Below, piece after piece: positions 8,609 through 16,086 of a stretch of 37,934 nt of DNA. The position numbers and the translations under genes are program-made. Below the pieces are notes generated by a model that made no database searches, was not told where the DNA came from, and was given only the letters and a program-made list of their open reading frames with translations. The stretch spans positions 1 to 37,934 of the forward strand of contig QZLD01000295.1 in assembly GCA_004796385.1 (NCBI GenBank). Direction: 5' to 3'. Within the stretch, counting starts at the first letter, position 1; each line of letters starts with the position of its first letter. Origin of the DNA: Gammaproteobacteria bacterium (GTDB lineage: Bacteria > Pseudomonadota > Gammaproteobacteria > QZLD01).

Positions 8609-9304
8609 CTAACCGGTTTTGTTTTCTGGAAATGTTTCTTCTGAAAATGTATCAATAGTCAACAGGTTCAGTTTAAAGGTTTTTTCTTTATTGCCATATC
8701 TGATTTTTGCAATAAGCTCCCCTTTGCCTGCTTTTGTAGAAACAACAGGAAGCGAAATAAAATTTTGCCCTTTTACCAAATCTGTTTGCCACTCAAGTTT
8801 TGACTGGTTTGGATATCCGGCAAGTTCATAATCGCTGGAAAGCTCCATAGAGAGCGTTGCCCCTTTAAAGTCCTGAGGAACATTAAAAACCAGATTTACA
8901 TCTTTAAGTTCAAAAAGGGCAATTTTGACCTCAGGAATAGTTTGCTGAGGAGAGGTTTCAGGAGCCGTATTAATGTATATCAACAGAACCAAAACTACAA
9001 TGGTAATAGCCGATGCAAATCCAGTTGCAAATCCGGCAAGGTGATTTTTTTTAATTTTACAATCGCTGTTTGTTTTTACTGCATTTTTTAAAACATTTCT
9101 GCGGAATTTCGCAGATGGTTGTGGTGCGGGTATCTGTTTTAATTTATAAAGGAATATCTCTTCGTTTTCCAGATGCTTACGACAACGCTTGCATTCTTCT
9201 CGGTGTTTATGAAATGCCTGAATATCAAAAGAGAGATCATTGTTATCTTCTTTTTGATCTAAGTATTCAAAAATACTGTTTTTAAATTCTTTGCATTTCA
9301 TCAT
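8609..9304 (-). CDS. Membrane anti-sigma factor (zinc-finger ZAS type)
   Basis: This 231-residue protein is a probable partner and inhibitor of the ECF sigma factor encoded 26 bp upstream. The N-terminal cytoplasmic part has the ZAS zinc-binding motif H34-x3-C38-x2-C41 (HREECKRC) used by RsrA/ChrR/RsiW-like anti-sigma factors. A single transmembrane helix lies at about 89-111. The periplasmic part (about 125-231) is predicted beta-rich (LVFNVPQDFKGATLSMEL and following), perhaps an Ig-like fold that senses the envelope. A clear GGAG Shine-Dalgarno sequence precedes the ATG. Operon order sigma, anti-sigma, secreted basic protein suggests one signalling unit. Class is well supported; the signal is unknown. 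Confidence 0.85.
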   Translation of the reverse strand: MMKCKEFKNSIFEYLDQKEDNNDLSFDIQAFHKHREECKRCRKHLENEEIFLYKLKQIPAPQPSAKFRRNVLKNAVKTNSDCKIKKNHLAGFATGFASAITIVVLVLLIYINTAPETSPQQTIPEVKIALFELKDVNLVFNVPQDFKGATLSMELSSDYELAGYPNQSKLEWQTDLVKGQNFISLPVVSTKAGKGELIAKIRYGNKEKTFKLNLLTIDTFSEETFPENKTG

Positions 9305-9330
9305 TTTATACTCCTGAATAGAGAACGGGA

Positions 9331-9885
9331 TTATTCCGAAAAAGGTTCCATTAAAATAAGGCTCTCTTTAATTTTATTTCTGGCACGATGAAGTCTTGAT
9401 TTTAGCGTACCTATAGGGGTATTAAAAAACTCAGTAAGTTCTACCAGTGTATAGCCCTCAATATCATGCAAAGAGACCAAGGTTCTGTGTTCTTCGCTAA
9501 GGCAGCTAACGGCTTCAGCCATCTTATTACATATTTGCTCATTGTTTATCAGAGTCTCAATGCTTGGTGATTCTGCGACAAAACTAGCTAGAGCATCTTC
9601 TTTTTCACTATTGTTTACAGGATCGTTGTTGTTTTTTCTTATTTGGTCAATAAACAGATTATAAAGGCTTTTAGCAAGCCACGGACGAAGATTTTCAATT
9701 GTCTTTATGTATTCATATTTGGGGTAAAGTTTAACAAGGAAGTCCTGAAGCAGATCTTCAGATAGATCCTGATCGTTGGTGTATCGGAATGCCAGCCTAT
9801 ATAGATGGTCAATATACGGCTCAATCAGGAGTTCGAAAGGATCTTTCTTTCTAACCGCATTTAATAGACTGTTAAGTAAAGACAT
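9331..9885 (-). CDS. RNA polymerase ECF-type sigma factor
   Basis: This 184-residue sigma-70 family protein has only regions 2 and 4. Region 2 (about 22-95) contains YRLAFRYTNDQDLSEDLLQDFLVKLY, with the conserved aromatic and acidic pattern for -10 recognition and core binding. Region 4 (about 125-178) contains LSEEHRTLVSLHDIEGYTLVEL and the helix-turn-helix segment GTLKSRLHRARNKI. It is transcribed with its anti-sigma factor and is divergent from a large lipoprotein gene. The intergenic region has GGAACC elements facing both ways, so autoregulation and control of the lipoprotein are plausible. The subgroup cannot be fixed without a profile search. Confidence 0.92.
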   Translation of the reverse strand: MSLLNSLLNAVRKKDPFELLIEPYIDHLYRLAFRYTNDQDLSEDLLQDFLVKLYPKYEYIKTIENLRPWLAKSLYNLFIDQIRKNNNDPVNNSEKEDALASFVAESPSIETLINNEQICNKMAEAVSCLSEEHRTLVSLHDIEGYTLVELTEFFNTPIGTLKSRLHRARNKIKESLILMEPFSE

Positions 9886-10007
9886 TTTTTCAATTCCGTT
9901 TCAGGGGTATTCCATTAATTACCATGCAATTTAGCATACTTTTTCTGGAAGATAACCCTGGTTTATTTTTTAATGATTACTCACAGGCAACGTAAATTAC
10001 CCAAAAA

Positions 10008-10041
10008 GGTTCCTTAAAAATAAAAAATAAAAAAAGGAACC
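10008..10041. promoter_or_regulatory. Divergent GGAACC inverted repeat, candidate ECF -35 boxes
   Basis: GGTTCCTT (10008-10015) and AAGGAACC (10034-10041) are perfect inverted copies separated by an 18-nt A-rich spacer. GGAAC is the classic RpoE-type ECF -35 core. One copy faces left toward the sigma operon and the other faces right toward the lipoprotein gene. At the usual spacing the -10 positions read GTTGCC (leftward, ending about 9986) and GTTTTT (rightward, about 10058). Both are weak matches to GTCTAA, so the promoter call is tentative. The repeat could also be an operator or a hairpin. Confidence 0.45.
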
Positions 10042-10097
10042 ATTTTGCAACCACTGCGTTTTTCAAAATACATGATCAACAATTATTGGAGAACAAA

Positions 10098-11972
10098 ATG
10101 GAAAATACAGTATTTGATTCAATTAAAAGATTTTTATTAGCGATATTTATATCGGGAATAACACTTATGTTTGCTGCCTGTGGTGGGGGGGGTGAAGATA
10201 GCAATGAAGTAGCTGAAACAGATAGTGATACTGGAAAATTAATGCTCTCACTTACAGATGCAGAAGGTGATTTTTTAAGTTATTCGGTAGATGTTACATC
10301 AATAAAACTAACCAGAAACAATGGGCAGATTGTCGAGGTTATTCCGAATAGTACAACTGTTGATTTTGCACAATATGTCGAACTTACCGAATTTTTTACG
10401 GCAGCCGATATTCCTAATGGTGCTTACAATGGTGTAACAATGTCTCTTGATTATACAAATGCACAGATTGTTGTTGAGGGTGTGGACGGTAACCCGCAAT
10501 CTGCAACGATAGTAGATAGCGAAGGCAATGCTGTCACTGAGGTATCTATAGATGTTGAGATGGGTGAATCAGGTAAGTTGGTGATTGCGCCGGGAGTACC
10601 GTCATTTTTGACAATCGATTTTGATCTTAACAGTTCGCATACCATTAATATGGGAGAAGCAATCACGGCGGAGCTTGAACCTGTAATAATTGCCGATGCA
10701 GTTATCAAAGAGCCTAAGCCGCACCAGGTAAAAGGTTTGCTTGAAAGGGTAGATGTTGCCAATATGGTTTTTGTTCTTGATATCAAACCGTTTCGTTTCA
10801 GAAACGGGCGTTTTGGAGATATGACTGTAAATGTGGACAGTGAAACGGCTTTTGAGATTGACGGAGAAAATCACAATGCAGAACAAGGGTTGCTGGAGCT
10901 GGCAAGTCAATCTAATAATACAAAGGTGATGGTTATTGGGCAGGTTGATAAAAACTTACACAAATTTGTTGCCACTCATGTTTATGCTGGAGATAGCCTG
11001 CCTTGGGGAGAAAAAGACATAATTAAAGGCCATATTGTTGCCAGAGATGGAAATATTTTATCTGTTCGTGGAGCTAGAATAATCAGAAGTACCGGAAGAG
11101 TGCTGTTTAGAAAAGCGATTCAGATAGAGGTTTCAGAAGAGACTTTGGTAAACAGAGTGGGAGATGGAGATTCCTATATTGATCAGATCTCTGTTGGCAG
11201 TGTTATTACAGCTATAGGTGTGATGACGATAGATGATGCAGAAGATAATATTGAGCAGGAGAACATTTACCTTGATGCTACTAATGACGTTGTAAGAATA
11301 CATCAGACCACAATGTGCGGCACAGTAGTTTCCGTTACTCCGTTTGTGTTGGATTTGCAGGCTATCGGTGGCAGACCTGTTTCAATATTCGATTTTAGCG
11401 GAACAGGTTTTACTTCTGAAGATGATGCAGATGAGGAAAATTATGAGATTGATACAGGTGAAATGAGTTTAGAGTCAGTTAATATCGGTGATCCGGTAAG
11501 GGTTAAGGGATTTGTTGCAGATTTTTCTACTGCACCAATTGATTTTGAAGCTGGTACGGTTATCGACTCATCATCTGTAAAAGCAGTTCTGAATATCAGG
11601 TGGCAGGAAGATGGTGCTGCAGATGTGTTTTCAGAGATTACATCGGAAAAGATCATCCTTAATACTGGCACAAACTATCTTTCTAATGCTCATCACATAG
11701 TTCGGTCAGCAATTTTTACCGATATTCAGGTTGAAGGAGAAACAATAAACCTGATACCTGCAGATGTTGTTGGTGAAGATATGAAAGGGCTTTATACCAT
11801 CAAAACCGGAAACGGTATTCTGGTATATGCAGATTTCTCTGAGTTTGCCGCTGAACTTACTCATCTTTTAGATGAAGGTAAAACCGTAAAACAGTTAAGT
11901 GCAGTAGGAGCATATGATGATGTGACAACAACCTTTACATTAAATGGGTTGATTGTTGTTCTCAAGAATTAA
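10098..11972 (+). CDS. Large DUF4382/DUF5666-type lipoprotein
   Basis: The 624-residue protein begins with a signal peptide and lipobox (LMFAAC followed by GGGGED), so it should be lipid-anchored. Residues about 40-190 match the DUF4382 pattern (GKLMLSLTDAEGDFLSYSVDVTSIKLTR, ADIPNGAYNGVTMSLDY). The rest is a chain of beta-rich segments of the DUF5666 kind, beginning VKGLLERVDVANMVFVLD. These domains occur in uncharacterised surface or periplasmic lipoproteins and have no known enzyme activity. The ATG at 10098 is preferred because GGAG (10088-10091) sits 6 nt upstream; an in-frame TTG at 10086 lacks that support. The gene is divergent from the ECF sigma operon and may be its target. A strong terminator follows. 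Confidence 0.85.
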   Translation: MENTVFDSIKRFLLAIFISGITLMFAACGGGGEDSNEVAETDSDTGKLMLSLTDAEGDFLSYSVDVTSIKLTRNNGQIVEVIPNSTTVDFAQYVELTEFFTAADIPNGAYNGVTMSLDYTNAQIVVEGVDGNPQSATIVDSEGNAVTEVSIDVEMGESGKLVIAPGVPSFLTIDFDLNSSHTINMGEAITAELEPVIIADAVIKEPKPHQVKGLLERVDVANMVFVLDIKPFRFRNGRFGDMTVNVDSETAFEIDGENHNAEQGLLELASQSNNTKVMVIGQVDKNLHKFVATHVYAGDSLPWGEKDIIKGHIVARDGNILSVRGARIIRSTGRVLFRKAIQIEVSEETLVNRVGDGDSYIDQISVGSVITAIGVMTIDDAEDNIEQENIYLDATNDVVRIHQTTMCGTVVSVTPFVLDLQAIGGRPVSIFDFSGTGFTSEDDADEENYEIDTGEMSLESVNIGDPVRVKGFVADFSTAPIDFEAGTVIDSSSVKAVLNIRWQEDGAADVFSEITSEKIILNTGTNYLSNAHHIVRSAIFTDIQVEGETINLIPADVVGEDMKGLYTIKTGNGILVYADFSEFAAELTHLLDEGKTVKQLSAVGAYDDVTTTFTLNGLIVVLKN

Positions 11973-11996
11973 TATATAAGAATAGATAAAAGTGAA

Positions 11997-12028
11997 ACAA
12001 AGGCCGCTTTCAAGTGGTCTTTGTTTTT
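11997..12028. terminator. Intrinsic terminator after the lipoprotein gene (bidirectional)
   Basis: A 13-bp stem runs from ACAAAGGCCGCTT (11997-12009) to AAGTGGTCTTTGT (12012-12024) with two G-T wobbles and a 2-nt apex that would open to a normal loop, followed by TTTT. The convergent methyltransferase gene ends at 12027, and its transcript would also form the hairpin followed by a T-rich stretch, so it probably serves both genes. Confidence 0.8.
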
Positions 12029-12503
12029 ACAGCCAGCGCCTGACTCTTTGTTTGTATTGCAGATATTGTTCTCTGCACTCAATCTCCATTTTTTCTTCCT
12101 CATAAGGAATAAACATCCAGTTTAATACTGCAATCATGAGCAGAGGAGAAATAAACGAGGCAATGTTTCCAAGCAGAAGAGCAATTCCGGCTAAAATGAA
12201 AACAAAGCCGACGTACATTGGGTTTCTGGAATACTTATACAGCCCACTTTCTACAACACATAAGGATTTTTGAAAACTTTCCGGGGTCTTACTCTTTTTG
12301 AATAGAAAGAAAGAGTGCATTACAAAATAGCCGCCACAGGTGAGTATCGGGATGCCGATTATTATTCTTGGGAGTAGGGCAATTAAGTTTGTCTGGGGTA
12401 TTATAAAGCGCAATGCAATAGATAATGCGATACAGAAATAGAAATAAAACGGAGGAATAAGAAAGATCTTTTTCGAGTATTTTTGAATATTGTGTTTTTT
12501 CAT
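12027..12503 (-). CDS. Membrane methyltransferase, isoprenylcysteine/phospholipid methyltransferase-like family
   Basis: This 158-residue protein has four to five hydrophobic segments and ends with the signature of the ICMT/PEMT-like family: YSRNPMYVGFVFILAGIALLL, then EEEKMEIECREQYLQYKQRVRRWL. In characterised members this C-terminal region binds S-adenosylmethionine and methylates a membrane substrate such as a lipid or prenylcysteine. Bacterial members mostly have unknown substrates. The gene lies 20 bp downstream of a diguanylate cyclase in the same direction, so the two may be co-transcribed, without an obvious functional link. Confidence 0.82.
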   Translation of the reverse strand: MKKHNIQKYSKKIFLIPPFYFYFCIALSIALRFIIPQTNLIALLPRIIIGIPILTCGGYFVMHSFFLFKKSKTPESFQKSLCVVESGLYKYSRNPMYVGFVFILAGIALLLGNIASFISPLLMIAVLNWMFIPYEEEKMEIECREQYLQYKQRVRRWL

Positions 12504-12523
12504 TTTTGTATCTTTTGTACCAG

Positions 12524-13297
12524 TTAGCTTATCGCAATAGTAAGGTCACGCCCATTTCTTTTTGCTCTGTAAAGTGCAGTATCAGCATCAGAATAAAGTT
12601 TTTTCTCGCCATCAGGTTCATACTTATCTGTGGCTGCAACACCAAGAGATGCGGTAACTCTGATTTCAGTGCCGTCATTTATTACAATCCGCTCATCTTT
12701 AATGGTTTTTCTTACCCTTTCGGCAACCTGAACGGCATTGGCAAGATCACAATTTGGAAGAAGCAGAACAAACTCTTCGCCACCTACTCTGGCGGCTGTT
12801 TCGTTAATTCTGCGAGCATTGGTTATCGCCCTGGAAACAGACCTTAAAACATCATCACCAACAGGATGACCATAAGTGTCGTTGATCTTCTTAAAGTAAT
12901 CCAGATCAATAAGAATAACAGCAAGCGGAGTACCTGATCTGTCTATATTGGCATATGCTTCTGTCAGTCGATAATAGAAGTATCTTACATTATAAAGGCC
13001 GGTTAGAGGATCATGTAGTGCCAGAGCTGCCGACTTTTTCTCATTTTTGCCCACATATGCGGTGAAAATGGTAAATATGAGAAGAGAGCATAAAAACATA
13101 TAGGAATAAAGAGGTAAGTTATCAATAAACTCAGCAGAAAATGGTTTATTAAAAAATAAAATCTTTATTATTAACCAGCCGAAAGGTGTAACTATTGAGC
13201 ATAAAAAAACCAGCGCCGATTTTTTAAATATTGAACTGGGTTTATGCCACGCAGCTTGATGTGACTCAACAGCGGTTTGAGTATCTTCCTGATCCAT
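12524..13297 (-). CDS. Membrane diguanylate cyclase (GGDEF) with degenerate I-site
   Basis: This 257-residue protein has a cytoplasmic N-terminus, two transmembrane helices (about 28-49 and 63-82) and a GGDEF domain (about 93-257). Key motifs are DPLTGLYNVRYF, DLDYFKKINDTYGHPVGD and GGEEF at 172-176, so it should be an active cyclic di-GMP synthase. The inhibitory RxxD site is replaced by RINE at 163-166, so product inhibition may be weak or absent. The short loop between the two helices (about 50-62) leaves little periplasmic sensor. It is transcribed leftward, divergent from ackA. Confidence 0.9.
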   Translation of the reverse strand: MDQEDTQTAVESHQAAWHKPSSIFKKSALVFLCSIVTPFGWLIIKILFFNKPFSAEFIDNLPLYSYMFLCSLLIFTIFTAYVGKNEKKSAALALHDPLTGLYNVRYFYYRLTEAYANIDRSGTPLAVILIDLDYFKKINDTYGHPVGDDVLRSVSRAITNARRINETAARVGGEEFVLLLPNCDLANAVQVAERVRKTIKDERIVINDGTEIRVTASLGVAATDKYEPDGEKKLYSDADTALYRAKRNGRDLTIAIS

Positions 13298-13467
13298 GTG
13301 CGGGTTCCTTGGAATAAAGCGAATTGCACTTTTAAAAAAAGAATTCTAACAGTCAAGTTAAAAAAACACCATAATAAGCGATGATCATTTGCCGCGAATA
13401 TTGGTTAAATATAGTTGGTTTTTACGATTTTTATACAGAAAAATTGAATAAAAAATCGCACATATAC
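13298..13467. other. AT-rich intergenic region between a divergent GGDEF gene and ackA
   Basis: This is the left part of a 307-bp gap; the right part holds the ackA promoter and leader. It contains no coding signal. CGATTTTT (13425-13432) and AAAAATCG (13451-13458) form a perfect 8-bp inverted repeat about 10 bp upstream of the ackA -35 box, a possible operator or the end of an upstream stem-loop. Nothing else stands out. Confidence 0.5.
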
Positions 13468-13496
13468 TTGATTTTATTCGGTTGTGAATATAGATT
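13468..13496 (+). promoter_or_regulatory. Sigma-70 promoter for ackA
   Basis: TTGATT (13468-13473), a 17-bp spacer and TAGATT (13491-13496) fit a vegetative promoter with two mismatches in total. Transcription would start near 13503, giving a leader of about 100 nt before the ackA ATG. The optimal spacer makes this better than a chance match, but AT-rich DNA gives many near matches. Confidence 0.5.
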
Positions 13497-13502
13497 GTGC
13501 GC

Positions 13503-13604
13503 GTCAGAAATCTTATCTTGTATGCCGGATAAAATTTGTTGGTGAAAAATCCGGATGCAAATCCCCTGTAAATTAAACGGCGAAATAACCGAAGGTGCTT
13601 AACT
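13503..13604 (+). promoter_or_regulatory. Structured leader of ackA, possible riboswitch-like element
   Basis: The leader contains a 6-bp stem CCGGAT (13525-13530) with ATCCGG (13549-13554), then GGATGCAAATCC (13553-13564) and AACGGCGAAATAACCGAAGG ending at the ribosome site. GGTGAAAAATCCGG resembles the core of cobalamin riboswitches. GATGCAAATCC resembles the GACGCAAAGCC segment of class I c-di-GMP riboswitches. Neither consensus is complete: the cobalamin GGGAA box and GCCACTG are missing, and the c-di-GMP tetraloop receptor is not evident. The ackA Shine-Dalgarno sequence (GAAGGTG, 13591-13597) is the last part of the element. I call a structured leader, not a named class. Confidence 0.35.
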
Positions 13605-14804
13605 ATGAAAGTTTTTGTCTTAAATTGTGGAAGTTCTTCTTTTAAGTATCAACTACTTAATATGGATACAGAAGAATTGTTGGCCATTGGACTGGTTGAG
13701 AGAATTGGTTTGAATGACTCTGTGCTTGCTTATGAAGCTACAGGCAAAGAGAAGGTCAAAGAAGTAAGCGATATTGCGGATCATGCCCAAGCTATCAAAA
13801 TGGTTCTTGATAAGCTGGTAGATGCAGAAGTTGGAGTTATCTCTAAACTGGAAGAAATTTCTGCAATTGGACACAGAGCTGTTCACGGTGCAGACAAATT
13901 TACCAAGTCAGTTCTTGTTGACGATGAAGTAATCGCAGCTATGGAAGAGTGCGTTCCTTTAGCTCCTCTGCATAACCCTGCAAATATCACCGGTATGAAA
14001 GCAATGATGGACGTTCTTCCGGGAGTACCTAATGTTGCAGTATTTGATACAGCATTCCATCAAACAATGCCTGCTTCATCATTTATTTATGCTCTGCCAT
14101 ATGAACTGTATGAAGAGCACAAAGTAAGAAGATATGGTTTTCATGGAACTTCTCACTACTATGTATCAAACAGAGCTGCTGAAATCCTTGGTATTGAAAA
14201 AGATAACTTTAACTGCATTACCTGCCACATGGGTAACGGTTCTTCTTTCGCTGCTATCAAAGATGGTAAATGTTATGACACCACAATGGGTATGACTCCG
14301 CTTGAAGGTTTGGTAATGGGTACTCGTGCAGGTGATGTTGATGGAGGTCTGTTCAAGTTCCTGGAGAACAATGCAAATATGTCTATTGATGACATTGACA
14401 CTATGCTAAACAAAAAATCAGGTCTTCTTGGTATTTCAGGAATATCTTCAGATATGCGTGATATCGAATCTGCAGCAGCAGAAGGTAACGAAAGAGCTCA
14501 ACTGGCTATCGACGCTCTAATGCACAGAATCGTAAAATATATCGGTGCATTTGCAGCTCTACTTGGGCGAGTTGATGCCATTATCTTCACTGCCGGTATT
14601 GGTGAAAATGCTATTGAGCTTCGTGAAGAAGTTATGAAGCGTTTGACAGTATTTGGTATCAAAGGCGATTCTGATAAGAACAACTGTCGTGGTAAAGAGC
14701 AAATCATCTCAGCTGATGATTCAGCTATGACCGTCATGGTTGTTCCTACTAATGAAGAGATCACCATTGGTAGAGACACTAAAGAGATCGTTGCAGCACT
14801 ATAA
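13605..14804 (+). CDS. ackA: Acetate kinase
   Basis: AckA interconverts acetate plus ATP with acetyl phosphate plus ADP, in acetate excretion or uptake. The 399-residue length is normal. It begins MKVFVLNCGSSSFKYQL with the nucleotide-binding NCGSSS. It shows GHRAVHG (substrate Arg), FDTAFHQTMP (catalytic Asp), YGFHGTSH, GTRAGDVDGG (catalytic Arg) and the adenosine-binding FTAGIGENA. Codon choice is enriched in C-ending Asn, Phe and Tyr codons compared with neighbours, which suggests high expression. No pta lies beside it, so the partner phosphotransacetylase must be elsewhere. It has its own promoter, a long leader and a strong terminator, and so is probably monocistronic. Confidence 0.96.
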   Translation: MKVFVLNCGSSSFKYQLLNMDTEELLAIGLVERIGLNDSVLAYEATGKEKVKEVSDIADHAQAIKMVLDKLVDAEVGVISKLEEISAIGHRAVHGADKFTKSVLVDDEVIAAMEECVPLAPLHNPANITGMKAMMDVLPGVPNVAVFDTAFHQTMPASSFIYALPYELYEEHKVRRYGFHGTSHYYVSNRAAEILGIEKDNFNCITCHMGNGSSFAAIKDGKCYDTTMGMTPLEGLVMGTRAGDVDGGLFKFLENNANMSIDDIDTMLNKKSGLLGISGISSDMRDIESAAAEGNERAQLAIDALMHRIVKYIGAFAALLGRVDAIIFTAGIGENAIELREEVMKRLTVFGIKGDSDKNNCRGKEQIISADDSAMTVMVVPTNEEITIGRDTKEIVAAL

Positions 14805-14828
14805 TTAAATAGCCTATAACGAAATCGT

Positions 14829-14863
14829 AAGGCGTAGCTTTTCGGCTGCGCCTTTGTTGTTTT
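14829..14863 (+). terminator. Intrinsic terminator of ackA
   Basis: AAGGCGTAGC (14829-14838) pairs with GCTGCGCCTT (14845-14854), a 10-bp stem with one T-G wobble and a 6-nt TTTTCG loop. TGTTGTTTT follows. The position, 25 bp after the ackA stop, fits an efficient rho-independent terminator. Confidence 0.85.
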
Positions 14864-14912
14864 AAAGATTGGTTTTAAAAGATCGGCTTTAGGAAAAATA
14901 GTTTAAAAGTAA

Positions 14913-15971
14913 ATGAGTAGCGAAACAGAAAAAAAGATAAATTTGCTTGATCTTGATAGAGAAGGGCTTGCCTCTTTTTTTAAAAAGATTGGTGAAAAGC
15001 CTTATCGTGTCACACAGATAATGAAGTGGATATATCATCGCTCCATAGTCGATTTTGATCAGATGACGGATATCAGCAAAAAGACCAGAGACCATTTGAA
15101 AACTATCGCAACCATGGATATGCCGCAGGTTGAAAAAGAGCAGCTTTCCAGAGATGGTACCAGAAAATGGTTGTTGCGAATGGATGATAACGCAGTTGTA
15201 GAGATGGTTTTTATTCCGACAGATGATAGAGGAACGCTCTGTGTTTCGACTCAGGTTGGTTGTAAACTCGGTTGTGCATTTTGTGCAACAGCGCGTTTGG
15301 GATTTCAGCGTAATTTATCTGCCGCAGAGATAATTTCTCAAGTATGGCTGGCGCGAGCATGTTTGGAAAAGACCGATAATGTTAATGTCGGAATTACCAA
15401 TGTTGTACTTATGGGAATGGGAGAACCCCTTCTCAATTTTCAAAACACCATAGCCGCAACAAATCTTATGATGGATGATCTGGCATTTAAACTATCCAAA
15501 AGAAGAGTAACAATAAGTACATCAGGTATTGTTCCGGAAATATATCGTTTGAAGGAGCATACAGATGTTAGCTTGGCAGTATCCCTGCACGCGCCGGATA
15601 ATCAAATTCGCAATAAAATAATGCCGGTTAATAAACAGTACCCTATAGAAGAGTTGATCCCTGCCTGTAAAAACTATATAGCAGGAAGTACTCACAGAAC
15701 AATAACCTGGGAATATGTTCTTATTGCCGGAATAAATGATTCTCCTGAGCACGCAAAGAAATTGATTAAACTGATTAAGGGAGTACCATCAAAAATAAAT
15801 CTTATTCCATTTAACTCATTTCATGGTTGCGGAATGAAAGAGCCGACGGCGAAGACAGTCGACAGATTTGCAGAAGTTATCTACAAATCCGGACTTACAG
15901 TGACAGTAAGGAAATCAAGAGGAGATGATATTGATGCAGCTTGCGGACAGTTGGCCGCAAAAAATGATTGA
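14913..15971 (+). CDS. rlmN: Dual-specificity 23S rRNA A2503 / tRNA A37 methyltransferase RlmN
   Basis: RlmN is a radical SAM enzyme that methylates C2 of A2503 in 23S rRNA and A37 of some tRNAs. The 352-residue protein has the cluster motif C117-x3-C121-x2-C124 (CKLGCAFC). It also has the two mechanistic cysteines expected of RlmN: Cys110 (GTLC, seven residues before the cluster) and Cys344 (DIDAACGQL). Further family motifs are MGMGEPLLNF, SLHAPDN and GINDSPEHA. It opens the conserved rlmN-pilW-rodZ-hisS block. The Shine-Dalgarno sequence is weak. Confidence 0.96.
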   Translation: MSSETEKKINLLDLDREGLASFFKKIGEKPYRVTQIMKWIYHRSIVDFDQMTDISKKTRDHLKTIATMDMPQVEKEQLSRDGTRKWLLRMDDNAVVEMVFIPTDDRGTLCVSTQVGCKLGCAFCATARLGFQRNLSAAEIISQVWLARACLEKTDNVNVGITNVVLMGMGEPLLNFQNTIAATNLMMDDLAFKLSKRRVTISTSGIVPEIYRLKEHTDVSLAVSLHAPDNQIRNKIMPVNKQYPIEELIPACKNYIAGSTHRTITWEYVLIAGINDSPEHAKKLIKLIKGVPSKINLIPFNSFHGCGMKEPTAKTVDRFAEVIYKSGLTVTVRKSRGDDIDAACGQLAAKND

Positions 15972-16086
15972 GATCGGATTGGTTTTTTAACTACTGGCAT
16001 AGAGGATAATTTGCTATTCTTACAGCGAATATTCCACAAGTCACAGATACAGAGAAACGGGAAAGTAAAGCAAAGGGGTGGAGCAA

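Noticed and set aside
10008-10041. GGTTCCTT/AAGGAACC hairpin as a rho-independent terminator
   Set aside because: It lies between divergent genes, so no transcript needs to end there, and no T tract follows the stem on either strand in the right place.
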